Shown here in pieces: positions 21,384 through 31,703 of a stretch of 64,000 nucleotides of DNA. Numbering within the stretch: the first letter of the stretch is position 1; the number at the start of each line of letters is the position of its first letter. The notes below the pieces were generated by a model, which saw nothing but the letters and a program-made list of their open reading frames with translations, made no database searches and was not told where the DNA came from. Location of the stretch: NCBI GenBank assembly GCA_026168455.1, contig CM047426.1, positions 40,905,313 through 40,969,312 of the forward strand. The letters are read 5' to 3'. The position numbers and the translations under genes are program-made. The DNA is from Theocolax elegans (taxonomy: Eukaryota > Arthropoda > Insecta > Hymenoptera > Cerocephalidae).

Positions 21384-22876
21384 ATGTTTAAGCACGTGTT
21401 ATAAAAAAAAAGTAATATAATGTTATTGTATGAATTTATTATAATTATTTAGATAATTTATTATTAATAGTAACAATGATTATTGTTCAAAATGCCTAGC
21501 TAAAGTTTTATAGGTATTCATTATAAATTTCCAAGAGAAAAGTGTGTAGTCCCTACTAAAAATTATCACGTGATCATCACGTGGATAACTACGTGATTAT
21601 TACATGGATATCCACGTGATAATCACGTGATATATAAAAATTTTTGCTTTTTTAAAAATGTAATCTTAGACACGAAGTTAATGGGATGCAATTTCACAGG
21701 AACCGAAGTGGCAATTCAGTTCTGACAAAAAAAATCCTTTATGTGCCACGTTATTAACATACGAGGCCAAGTAAAGGCATATAATATAATCAAAGTCGCT
21801 TTTACCTTCCTACTTTGCCTCCATATAAGACTTTCGTGCACGCTATTCTATAGCGGGTAACTGGCAGCCACCTATCGGTCGTAACTGGTAATACCGTGAG
21901 CAAGTGCAGTAGTCAAATTTCAAAACTGTTTCGATCGATAGGTGGCTGCCAGTTACCCGCTATAGAATAGCATGCGCGAAGGTCTTATATGGAGGCAAAG
22001 TAGGAAGGTAAAAGCGAATTTGATCATATTTTATGCCTTTATTTGGCCTCGTATGTTAATAACGTGGCGAATAAAGGATTTTTTTTTGTCAAAACCGAAT
22101 GGCCAGTTTAGTTTCTGTGAAATTGAATCCCATCAACTCCGTGTCTAGGATTACATTTATAAAAAAACAAAAATTTTCATATATCACGTGATAATCACGT
22201 GGAAAAATGGTTGAAAATCTCACGTGATTATCACGTGGATATCAACGTGATAATCATGTAGTTATCCACGTGATAATCACGTGATAATTTTTAGTAGGGG
22301 TATAATTCTGTAAAAACAAATAAAATTGTTTAAAGACATAAAAAATAGTATTACATATTTTTCTGTTTATGTTAGTTATTCACCGATCCACTTACTAACT
22401 CGGTCAATTCTGCTTAATTTTTATGATCAATCATTTCTCAGTCTATTCTCAATGCTTCATGCATAAACAGTTATAAAGATAATAAAAACATATTTGTAGA
22501 CGTTTCAAAAAGCCTAGTTAGACTTTATTTTAATGGTATTAGTCATTAGTATTTTATTTTGCAAGGTTTTTCGAAAATTTTAATGTACATATCGGTACCA
22601 TATTAGAAGAACAATATATATTTAGTAATATATTGTAGTAATTTCATATAAATTGTAACTAGGCTTTCTGAAACGTCTACAAATATGTTTTTATTATCTT
22701 TATAATTGTTTGTGAATATAGCATTGAGAATAGACTGAGAAATGATTGATCATAAAAGTAAAGCAGAATTGACCGCGGTTTGTAAGTGAATGGGTGAATA
22801 ACTAACATAAACAGAAAAATGTGTTATACTTTTTTTTTAATTTATTTTATGTTCTCTATAACACGTGCTTAAACAT
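21384..22876. mobile_element. Foldback element, family B, with nested foldback
   Basis: The outer inverted ends are ATGTTTAAGCACGTGTTATA (21384) and its complement ending at 22876. An inner inverted pair runs about 22348-22530 with 22660-22832 (e.g. CATATTTGTAGACGTTTC). The left arm is split by the separate palindrome at 21551-22299. There is no coding capacity. Confidence 0.75.
21551..22299. mobile_element. Foldback element with CACGTG-rich ends, family C
   Basis: The terminal inverted repeats are CCCTACTAAAAATTATCACG and complement. Each end has repeated ATCACGTGAT and CCACGTGATAATCACGTG modules, about ten CACGTG or near matches in total. The inner arms are also inverted (CGGGTAACTGGCAGCCACC near 21856 and complement near 21940), with a short centre around 21880-21935. 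It lies inside the family B foldback. I could not see a clean target duplication. Confidence 0.88.
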
Positions 22877-23515
22877 GTATTTTCATACACTGAGAAAAAA
22901 AAGTACACAAAAACAATAACATATTTCATTGTATATTTACAACGATATAATTTCATTAAATTAAGAACTTGAGAGGAATAATATTGAAACTATTGTGTCA
23001 TTACAATTATGCTTTAAGTTTCAAAATGAATATACATATTCTATTATAATAATGCAACAATTTCATTTGCTTAAAGACACACTTTATAGAAACAATTCAA
23101 AATATTTATCAACTTTAAATATAAATAATCTTAAAGTAATTTAATATTTTTTAAACACAATTCCATAGTTTCATTTTAGTTAAAATATATTTAATTAAAA
23201 TTATAAAGTGCGAGAACTAAACACCGATTCAGATGTCTATAAATCTATATAAATAATTCACTAAATTAATGGGAAGGTAAAATTAAAACAATGCAATAAT
23301 TTTCTGAATCAATTACTTTTGTTTCAAATTTATGAAATATAGTCATTAAAGGCATGGAATATTTCATTGTCATAAAGGCATATTTAAGTATATCAATTAA
23401 CTAAAGAATTTATTGTAACATGGAAAAAAAAAGTTTTTTGAAGTTAGGAGTAGTTTTAATTAACTGAAAGAGTATTTTTATCTTTATTTTAATGCATATT
23501 AACTTACCTTATCGA
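22877..23515. other. A+T-rich spacer
   Basis: No gene is seen. The sequence has repeated short phrases (ATTTCATT, AACAAT) but no clear tandem period. Confidence 0.6.
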
Positions 23516-23590
23516 GGCCTGCGATGACTCGGTCGGTAGGGCATCGGGCTCGTAATCTGGAGGTCCCGGGTTCGATTCCCGGCCCAGGCC
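23516..23590 (+). tRNA. tRNA-Thr(CGT)-like SINE head
   Basis: Most tRNA stems pair, but two extra bases precede the D arm (the A10-C25 pair is lost) and the sequence runs directly into the SINE body without a terminator. It is best read as the internal Pol III promoter of the SINE and not as a functional tRNA gene. Confidence 0.55.
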
Positions 23591-23735
23591 GATTGATACA
23601 AGCACCACTGGCGAATGTATTTTCAACAAGTGCTTTCTTAACAAAAACATCGTATGACCTCCGTCGCTGAGTAGCACCGGTTTGGGAGCATAAAAAGAGC
23701 GACGTTAAAATAATAATAAAAAAAAAATATATATA
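23516..23735 (+). mobile_element. tRNA-derived SINE
   Basis: The head (23516-23590) folds as a tRNA: GGCCTG/CAGGCC acceptor, D arm with GGTCGGTAGGGCA, and T arm CCCGGGTTCGATTCCCGG with a perfect B box. The anticodon loop CTCGTAA gives CGT, Thr-like. A non-tRNA body follows (AAGCACCACTGG onward), ending in an A-rich tail with TAA repeats at about 23705-23735. The body and tail mark it as a SINE. No clear target duplication was found. Confidence 0.88.
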
Positions 23736-24377
23736 ATAAAATTTATAATTTATAATTTTGCAAGTTTGTATTAAAAAAATTAATTATATTAAAAATAACA
23801 GTTTTCTCTTAAATAATTTAATATTTTTTAATGTAAAATTCTGCTTACTACTTATTATTATATCTTTTTTTCGTTCGATTTGACCTTGCATAGCTTGATG
23901 GATTATATCAATCGTCTATACCTACACAGCATGTAATATTACAAAAAAATATTACATGAAATATTATAAAAAAATATTGCGGAAATGTTTAGAAAATGTA
24001 TCAAAAATATTACAAAATATTCTTCTGAAATAATTCATAGTAATATTTTTTAAATATTATTGAAATATTTGGTGTAATATTTCCACTAATAGAAAGTGGA
24101 ACATTTCACAACATATTACGATTATTCGTGTAATATTCCATAAATATTGTATGCAATATTTCATGTAACATTGTCGAAGCATTACAGTGTAATATTACGT
24201 GAAATATTTCAACAATGTTTGAGGAATATTCCTGGAGACTCGATTATATAATTTTTTCTTGTGTAGTAGAATTTCGAAACGAAACGTATTTGACATCCGG
24301 CATTGCACTCCACACAATATGAAATCTTACAAAAATATATAACCGAAAATAATGCTAAACATATTGCAATAATATTA
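23736..24377. repeat. AATATT-rich irregular repeat region
   Basis: Between about 23930 and 24240 the phrases TAATATTACATGAAATATT and related forms recur many times in both orientations, making a weakly palindromic low-complexity block. No coding sequence is seen. Confidence 0.6.
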
Positions 24378-24662
24378 TAAAATTCTTCAATTTATTATTT
24401 TCTTAACTTTGCTCTAAATTGAACAATTTAAGCTTCATTTTTTTAACCATATCTACTTGAACTCAACTACCTTTCAGTTTTTGGATTGATTTCCTATCAA
24501 TATTCGTTTTCGAGTCATAATAGCAATTAAAGTGAAAGTAACTTTCATTGGAAATATTATTGTCAGATATCGAATCACTTTCGTAAAAGTGGCAATTGGC
24601 AGGTAATAACTTGGCTATCTTCATATTATTATATTCCAAAAGATATGCCAAGGTTAGGATAA
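24378..24662. mobile_element. Foldback MITE family F, half copy
   Basis: This matches the right arm of the 24945-25471 element: CATATCTACTTGAACTCAAC, TTTCGAGTCATAATAGC, then GGCAATTGGCAGGTAATAAC and AGATATGCCAAGGTTAGG. The left arm is absent. The short minus-strand ORF (24463-24651) is incidental. Confidence 0.75.
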
Positions 24663-24944
24663 GAATACCAATACTGTTACAAAGTAATAATAGTGTAACA
24701 ATAGTGTAACTAATAAAATATGTAATGTTAATATATGCGAATATGATGGCTATTAACAGTTAACATATTAAATTTAATCTGACAGCATGTATTGTGACAT
24801 TGTAGTTATACTACACGTCACTTAGAAATAAAACAGCGAGACAAGGTATAGTATAGCACCTGTCAAGCTTACTATGCGAAGTAAGCGTGCTATACATACC
24901 AATTAAGTCCTAATAGACACACATATTAGATATATAAATAGAAG
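24663..24944. other. Spacer between family F copies
   Basis: No gene is seen. A short palindromic phrase, CTTACTATGCGAAGTAAGC, lies near 24869. Confidence 0.5.
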
Positions 24945-25471
24945 TTATTCGACATCCAATAATAATAGCAGTAAAAATTACTTCTAATTCGGTCGCTTAT
25001 AACTCGGAAGCAAATAAAGATAAACTATCGAACCAAAAACCAGAAGAAAGTTGAGTTCAACTAGATATGGTTTGAAAAAAAAGAAGCTCAAATTGCTTAA
25101 TTTGAAGCAAAGTTATGAAGAAAATTAGAAATTGAAGACTATTAGGCCAAAATTTAATGTGAAAAATTTATTGTTTCTTTTGGCCTAATAGTCTTCAATT
25201 TCTAATTTTCTTCATAACTTTGCTTCAAATTAAGCAATTTGAGCTTCTTTTTTTTCAAACCATATCTAGTTGAACTCAACTTTCTTCTGGTTTTTGGTTC
25301 GATAGTTTATCTTTATTTGTTTCCGAGTTATAAGCGACCGAATTAGAAGTAATTTTTACTGCTATTATTATTGGATGTCGAATAACTTCCGTAAAAGTGG
25401 CCATTGGCAAGAGATAACTTGGCTTTCTTCATATTTTTATATTATAAAAGACATACCAAAGTTAGGATGAG
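24945..25471. mobile_element. Foldback MITE family F, best copy
   Basis: Arms 24945-25165 and 25180-25393 are near-perfect inverted repeats around a short centre near 25172. Example: GGCCAAAATTTAATGTG on the left; CTTTTGGCCTAATAGTC on the right pairs with GACTATTAGGCC. The right side continues with the GTGGCCATTGGCAAGAG module to 25471, which has no partner on the left. No coding capacity. Confidence 0.88.
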
Positions 25472-26455
25472 ATCCGTTTCCCGGAGGTCATGCACTTCCC
25501 TTGTTAGTAAATTTTCATTTCAAGCTACGTTCTCAACTTGCAAAAAGAAAAGTAAGGAAAATGTTTTTTTTCTAAGTTTATTACAATTAATTATTGTTAA
25601 ATATTAGCAGTCAAAGTTAATATTGTACCCTGTAGTAATAAATTCAAGGGACAAATAGCAAATCTCGCAGTTACTTGATTTACTCAACAAGTAATTTTTG
25701 TGAAAATTTTTGTTTACAATTAAATTGAGTTTTTTATTATAAATAACCATTCTTTGAGTTAATTAGAACCTTTAGCCACCAAAATTATATTCAATTTAAT
25801 TTATTTTTGAATAAAATACGACCCTTCAAATATTGAGAACGATAGCCAACCAAGTGTATATACAGTTATACAGTGTTAAGATAGTAATATTTAATTGCTG
25901 TACGCTTATTAATTTTGAAATTGCATTAACAAGTAACATTTCACTATTTATTTGCATTGTATATATATCTTTTTAAGAGTCGTAACCCATCAAGCATCAT
26001 TGTAACCCAATCCAGCACCATATATACCCATATATACCCAACACGTTTAAATATTTCAAGCTTGGCTTGTAAATCATTTGCTTATACGCTTGCCTTTCAC
26101 TCAAGTTAGTTGTTTGTGAATTCTTGCGTAGGTACTTAATTAGTTTTTGTTGATAAATTTGGTCATAACGGTATCGACAAAAATAATTTAACAATATTTT
26201 TTTCTTCTGGTATTTTGTGCGCTTAAATTAACAATACTGACTTGTTAGTGTGTTATATAATTTTAATTGCTTAATAACTAAAATCTAGTTTTGTTATTAT
26301 TTTTATTTGCTTGCTCATAAAGTAGTTTGCTTAAAATTAAAGCAATTTGATAATTTCATGCTTGCATAATTTTAATTAATTATTAAGTCAAAATTTTGTT
26401 TTTTTTAAGAAGTTAAGCTACAATTGAGCTGTTTTTTTTTTTTTTTTTTTTTGAA
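25472..26455. other. A+T-rich spacer before gypsy-1
   Basis: No gene is recognised. TATATACCCA repeats lie near 26021-26040, one TCCAGCACC (the gypsy-1 motif) near 26010, and a T18 run at about 26433-26451. The 5' LTR of gypsy-1 should be here, but I cannot define it. Confidence 0.5.
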
Positions 26456-27684
26456 GTGCACAGTGGTGCTTACCCACGTATTCATGGGCAATTGCCGACA
26501 GGTCAAACATTGAGACCATATGCAGATCCGTTAACTTTCAGCAATTCGCGGAAGTCGACAGCACTGATTGGCGGAGAAAATGTGGTAACAACAAATGCTA
26601 ATGTTAGATTACATTTGAACTTCCCATTGCCAACTTCAACGTCAGAACCCCTCCAGCTCCCAGATAATAATTATAATTTACATAGTAATAGTATTAATCT
26701 CCCATGCGCGCAATCCACCCAACATCCAGCACACGGAAATGTGATAGAACATAGACAAAATGAACAAAACGCGGCAGATCAGGTTCAATTTAGATTTCAA
26801 GATAGACAATTTTTAAGTGCGAGTTTTAATTCGGGAAATGCAGGCGGATATGATCAAATATCGTATTTGCAAATTAGACAGTTTGTGGCAACTAACACAA
26901 ACACAGATAACATGAGATCACCACCAACCCCGAGGCCGAGAAATCCAAATACAATCAATCTTCCGCGAAATGTTCAGAGCCATGAATCACATGTTCCACA
27001 ACTAACGGAGGTTCTGAAAATAGAACATTTCCAATCTACACTCAGGCGGGTAATAGGACACAAGGAGTGAGATTTAGTGATGAATTCACGAGAAATTGTG
27101 AAAGACTAATACCTGCAACGAGTAGTTCAAACGAGACGAGGTACCGGATAGGAGATGAACGACAGTATTACGACCAGCGTGAACCGATCCAGCAGCCTTT
27201 TTACACCCAAAACAATTCCCTCCAGCAACAGGAAAATCCTAGAACCTTCCAGCAATTCCCACGAAATTATACTAGTTCATCTAATCCTAACCTCGAACGA
27301 CAGCCTCCAGTTATGCCACAATCCCAATATAATATTCCTCCAGCACCATCACAAAATAATTTTAGACAATATCCCTACAATTATTCCCAACCCTACCCCC
27401 AGTCAAGCACCAGGCGAGAAGGATCACTTTTGGATAATTCGACCTTCCAAAGAGAAAAACGTGTCAGCGAAATTCTAAAACAATGGCATATTGAATTTAA
27501 AGGTGATAAAAGGAACGATCCAGAGTCATTCCTAGTAAATTTGACGGAATGCGCACGCTCCTACCAATTGACTGTAGATGACATCACTAGGTCATTGCCA
27601 GTAGTACTGGATGAAGATGTCTGGTTGGTTTCGCAGAGAACATCGCAATTGGTTGATATTGGAAGACTTTCAACAAGCATTTAG
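26456..27684 (+). pseudogene. gag: gypsy-1 gag, N-terminal and middle parts
   Basis: Two frames (26456-27070 and 27067-27684) abut with a frameshift near 27066. The first is Asn/Gln/Pro-rich low complexity, and its first codon is GTG just after a T run, so the true start lies elsewhere. The second contains the capsid start, REKRVSEILKQWHIEFKGDK then RNDPESFLVNLTECARSYQL. It aligns with gypsy-3 gag (KYHIQFKASKRSNPETFL). Gag forms the particle shell. Confidence 0.75.
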
Positions 27685-28156
27685 ACTCCAATATTGTAAA
27701 GAAGACTTACAATATCAAGTAAGAAAAAGGATAATGGTAAGAACACAGGGATCACAAGAAGATATTTCGACATATCTTTCGAAATTCCGTAACTTATTGG
27801 ATCAGTTGAAGCCTCCAATGCCCCTTGGCGAACAATTAGGGATCACATACGATAATCTACATCCAGATTATAGGCGAAGAATCGACAAAGACCAATTTGC
27901 ATCATTTTTGGAATTGCAGCTGCTAGGAAAGAAGGAAGAAGCAGGCAAACGCCAAGACACACTCTACCGTCCTCCGCCAATAGAAGACGACGAGCAACTC
28001 TTCAACTCCGCGTACGAACCAGTAAAAATAAAAAAGTCTGGTAAAACTGCTGCAATCGCTGGGAATGCCAGTGATGCAGGCACTACGCACGAAGAGGCAC
28101 CTGCTGCCGCCTTACAGCAACCTCCAGCACCCTCAAAATCGAAAAGGGCCAAATGA
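27611..28156 (+). pseudogene. gag: gypsy-1 gag, capsid C-terminal part
   Basis: FQQAFRLQYCKEDLQYQVRK, RTQGSQEDISTYLSKFRNLL and DNLHPDYRRRI are the usual gypsy capsid blocks and match gypsy-3 (RTQGPNEDISTYLIKLRGML). The frame is entered by a frameshift near 27620 and leaves at a TGA at 28154-28156. Confidence 0.8.
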
Positions 28157-28418
28157 GAAAAACAAAGAGGCCCCAGCTGGAAATGGTAATAATGGAGAAC
28201 AGAAAACCGGGACAGATAGCCCCACTACTGAAAATAATGGCAAAACAAGGAATAAGGAAACAGACACTTGCCACACATGCGGCATCACAGGTCATTGGTC
28301 CTATGATTGCCCAGACAATTCTTGCAGAGGGTGTGGTAGGAAAAACACACTGAAACGGAATTGTCCCGCATGTAAAGTTCCTAGACCGGCGGGAAACGAC
28401 TCGCGGAGGAACCAGTAG
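28065..28418 (+). pseudogene. gag: gypsy-1 nucleocapsid
   Basis: The zinc-binding region is CHTCGITGHWSYDC (CX2CX4HX4C), followed by CRGCG and CPACK, the same three-part cysteine pattern as gypsy-3. It ends at TAG 28416-28418. The frameshift heptamer lies eight codons before that stop. Role: RNA packaging. The ATG at 28065 is inside the upstream frame and is probably not a start. Confidence 0.8.
28391..28397 (+). promoter_or_regulatory. -1 ribosomal frameshift site GGGAAAC
   Basis: In the gag frame the codons are GCG GGA AAC, so the heptamer reads G GGA AAC, the X XXY YYZ form in the correct phase. Slipping back one base enters the protease frame (GGG AAA CGA), which is open through 28990. 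The same heptamer in the same phase is found in gypsy-3. Confidence 0.75.
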
Positions 28419-29290
28419 GAGTCGATGTGCCCTCCTTGGTAGAAAACGTTATAGTAGACTCCAAAACTACCAAATTTCCAGCAAATCCAAATAAGAGAAA
28501 GAAAACAGGTTCCAAGAATCCAAAAAGATTGAAAATTTCCCCTCCAGCACCAATTATAAATACCGGAAAATCCCATCCAGCACCCCAAAAGAAAAGAAAA
28601 AATTCCTCTCTAGCACCCTCCACAACCCAAGAAAATTCCCATCCAGCACCCAAAAAGAAAAGGAAAAATTATTCTCCAGCACCAACGGTAAAAATAGTTA
28701 AACTGTCGGATGAATCAGGAAATAAGTCGAATAACAGCGTAGTAGAAAATATGTTTTCAACCGCTGTCCTATCACCAGATTCACTCATCCAAAGGCATCC
28801 GTTAGGTAAGCTTGAGCCTAGGTTGTTTTTCTCGATAGAACTAAACGGAAGAAAGATGATAGGACTTTTAGACGCCGGATCTGTTTATTCCTATATAGGA
28901 AAAGGTTTAGGAAAACAGTTTAGCGGGAAATTTAAACCTTGCAAGGGCGCCGTAAGCGTAGCCAATGGGATATCAGTTCCTGTGGAATGAAAATTAGACG
29001 TAACGGTTAGTATCGATGGAATTGAGAAAACCTTAACTTTCCGAGTAGCAGACGGACTGCAGTACGAGTGTATCTTGGGAATAGATTTCAAACGGTTATT
29101 TGAACTCAAGATAGACTTCGGAAACGACACATGGTGGACACCAGCAGGGGAAGTTCATCAGTTTTATCCCTATGGGCAAGATCCCAGCTACCTTCCAGCA
29201 CTAGCTAGTATAGATGGCCTTCGTCAAGCGTCAGAAGAATAGGAAAAAGAAATAAAAAAGGTCCTAGACAGTCTTATGCCGAAAACCCCG
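28398..29290 (+). pseudogene. pol: gypsy-1 protease
   Basis: A Lys/Pro-rich linker with repeated HPAPKKKRK-like units precedes the retropepsin. The active site is LLDAGSVYSYIG; DAG replaces DSG/DTG. Later strands include FRVADGLQYECILGIDFKR and WWTPAGEVHQFYPYG, close to gypsy-3. In-frame stops are a TGA at 28988-28990 and a TAG near 29242. After about 29290 the RT region expected next is missing. Confidence 0.8.
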
Positions 29291-29830
29291 TTATATCGTA
29301 GAAGATGATGATACAAAGAAAAGAACTGAAATATCCATAGAGGATATTAAGCGATACATTCCGCCCCGAAAGGTAAATATCAATCCTATTTCTATTCCAG
29401 ATGTTACAACGGCGAAGCAGCCTACGAGGAAGGGGAGGAAGAGGCGGAACGTCGGCAGTTCGACGTCCTCTGATGGGCGAGGCGCCGATCTACCCGCCTC
29501 CCCAAAACGTAGCAACGCTACCCAGCCCAGCGACACCTCCAGCACCACCGTCCCCGGTGCCTCAACGGACGCTCCCGAGGAGGGAGAGGAGTCCGGAAGG
29601 GTATCGGTACCGGAGTTACGTGGATGTGACGGAGACGCCGAGCCACTACGGCGAAAGCTTCCCGCGGCACAGGCCCCCACAACCACGGGGAAGAGGAAGG
29701 AGCCAGACGAGGGAGCCGGTGACGAGAGACCTCCAAGGCGCCGAGGTCGGCCACGGAAAGCCGCCTGCGCCATGCGAGCAACCGCAGGTCCCGGCGAATC
29801 CACCGTCTCCTCCAGCACCAGTTCCTTAAC
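29291..29830 (+). pseudogene. pol: gypsy-1 pol C-terminal remnant
   Basis: Immediately after the protease linker the sequence reads IVEDDDTKKRTEISIEDIKR, then YIPPRK, which aligns with the end of gypsy-3 integrase (LIEDIQTKRQIKVHITDLKR, HIPPRN). This shows an internal deletion of about 2.5 kb compared with gypsy-3. The remainder is Pro/Arg/Ser-rich, GC-rich and has an RRGRPRK-type basic motif also found near the end of gypsy-3 pol. Confidence 0.7.
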
Positions 29831-29928
29831 ACCAACCCCATCCAGCACCACAGCCCCCTCCAGCACCATCTCAACAACCCCATCCAGCACCAACTTCCCA
29901 GTCCCATTTCCATCCAGCACCATTTCCT

Positions 29929-30534
29929 GTGACCCGTCCCCAATCCCTTGCGCTGCAATCTTCCGACCCCCTTCCTGAATTCCTTAGACCCATTACCCAA
30001 ATATACCGTGACCCCTCCCAAGATCATGCAATGCGCATCGTGCATTTTGTCCCTATCCCTATCCCGTATACCCCTTCCCTTACCCTTTCCGAATTGCCCC
30101 CACCCCTATTAGCCCCTATCCAAAACGCCCCTCCAGCACCCCGTCAAACCACTCCACCTTCCGAAGAACGCCGTACGGGACCGGTTTCCCCAACTATTCC
30201 ATCCCTGTTGTCCCTGAAAATTTCCCCACCACCCCAATTCCCCTCACCATCCAGCACCAGCTCCCTAGCACCCCCTCAACGATCCCAGCGAACCTGGACG
30301 CTCCCGGCCCAAAATCTCGCCGTGTCCAGCACCCTGGCCCCACGTCCAACGGCGTACAGTGGCCGTAGAAGGCGGGGATGCTGGAACTGTGGAAGTCGAG
30401 ACCACAGTTGGCAGAGGTGTCCGGAGGCACGTTCGAAATTTTGCCGCGGATGTGGCAGGACCGGGACGACTATTGAGGCCTGCCCGGAGTGCCACGACGA
30501 ATGGGTACAAGCCCTGAGGATTCACCCCAAATAG
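29929..30534 (+). CDS. gypsy-1 3' Pro/Ser-rich ORF with zinc knuckle
   Basis: A 201-codon frame of Pro/Ser/Thr-rich sequence ends in CWNCGSRDHSWQRC (CX2CX4HX4C), then CRGCG and CPECH, and stops at 30532-30534. A second zinc-knuckle set at the 3' end of a gypsy element is unusual; it resembles the gag knuckle set (CRGCG). It may be a duplicated gag end or an accessory protein. The start is uncertain, since the first codon at 29929 is not an ATG and the frame may be entered by frameshift. Confidence 0.5.
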   Translation: MTRPQSLALQSSDPLPEFLRPITQIYRDPSQDHAMRIVHFVPIPIPYTPSLTLSELPPPLLAPIQNAPPAPRQTTPPSEERRTGPVSPTIPSLLSLKISPPPQFPSPSSTSSLAPPQRSQRTWTLPAQNLAVSSTLAPRPTAYSGRRRRGCWNCGSRDHSWQRCPEARSKFCRGCGRTGTTIEACPECHDEWVQALRIHPK

Positions 30535-30914
30535 GGGAGTGTAAAAAAATTTTTTTTTTTTTTTAATTTTATTAAATTGGTAAAACTATTGAAATATGAC
30601 TTATATTTTACTCTCTTAAGACCCACACCATTCCCAAATATAGAGAAAATATACACGAAATGTTAGTTTAGTACAATAGTTAATTGATAAATTCAGAATT
30701 ACATACAAACTTCACAAAGCATAATGAATAAATTTTTAATTGTTAAAGAATCAATTAAAAAAAAAACCAAATAATGTGTTTGATTCACTATAAGTTATTC
30801 ATAATAGTTTCATTATTATAGTCAAATTCATGTCATTATTTAATCTCGACGTAAAGCCACTTTCGAAAGAGGAGTGCAACTCACCAGGCTAGTAATGAAT
30901 GAAAGTTTTCTATT
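30535..30914. other. A+T-rich junction between gypsy-1 and gypsy-2
   Basis: It begins with A7 and T15 runs. No LTR of either element is recognisable. Gypsy-2 should have its 3' LTR here, and it appears lost. Confidence 0.6.
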
Positions 30915-31691
30915 TTAATAAATTTTTTTTGGGATGATTATTTTATGGCCCAAAAATCCGGACACTAACTGTAGTTCCGTTGTGGTCTGCCCTCTACCTC
31001 GTTTGGCTAGCCCGCGGTAGCTAGCGGTCGGAATTACCGTTGACCGATCCCGCGGTCTGGCGACGACCCTCGCGTTTTTACGCGGCCTACCTCTACTTCG
31101 TTTAACGGGGGGCACGAGATTCGCGTTATCTCCTTCCTCGCGTGGAACGGCGCTCGCTTGCGTCTCGCCGCGTGAGACGTCTTCGCACGCAGGAACCGTG
31201 TCGCATTCGGGTTCCTCTTCCCTCGTAGATAGATCGGTCTCGATGTCGTCTTCTTGGCCGTACTCATCGCCATGCTCATCCGATAAGTACGGTTTGAGGT
31301 ACTGAACATGGCATTTCTCCTCGTGTCCCTGAGTATCCTGGATCTTAACAGTATTTGGGCCGTAGTTGTGGACGATCAAATAAGGACCGACTTATTTTGG
31401 AGCTAACTTGGCCGAGACGCCTTGTGCGCTTGATGAGAGGACTCGGTTCTTCTTCCATACCAAGTCCCCGACTTCAAAAGAAGCCGCTCGTCTCCCGGCA
31501 TTATAGTAACCGGCTAGCCTATTCTGAGCTTTATTAGCTCTAGCTGAAGCTTTCTTGTGAAGCTCAGGTAGTCGTGATAGCCGATCACTCCACTCAAGCA
31601 AACGCTGGTATTCCAAACGTTGCTGAGTCAGTACGTCTTGAACTCGACGAGCAGTGCCGGGTGACTCAGGCTGCCGGCCGTAATTTAACAT
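30915..31691 (-). pseudogene. pol: gypsy-2 integrase C-terminal region
   Basis: This continues the pol frame past the stop at 31704. MLNYGRQPESPGT, VGDLVWKKNRVLSSSAQG and KLAPK lead to a TAA at 31392-31394. After it, in the same frame, come VHNYGPNTVKIQDTQGHEEK and VQYLKPYL (the chromodomain-like/SH3 end), then an acidic and basic tail with KRSRGRPRK. The two stops look like single-base nonsense changes. The C-terminus helps DNA binding and site choice. Confidence 0.8.
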
Positions 31692-31703
31692 GGCCGGGCT
31701 CCA

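Larger units (their letters stand above)
26456..30534 (+). mobile_element. gypsy-1: Ty3/gypsy element with internal pol deletion
   Basis: The order is gag, zinc knuckles, -1 frameshift site, protease, then a jump near 29290 straight to the extreme C-terminal region of pol and a Pro/Ser-rich tail. RT, RNase H and nearly all of integrase are absent. Gag and protease resemble gypsy-3. No LTRs, primer site or polypurine tract could be placed. It is most simply a non-autonomous deletion derivative that later gained frameshifts. Confidence 0.8.

Noticed and set aside
23516..23590. Functional tRNA-Thr gene
   Set aside because: Extra bases before the D arm, no terminator, and fusion to a SINE body and A-rich tail.
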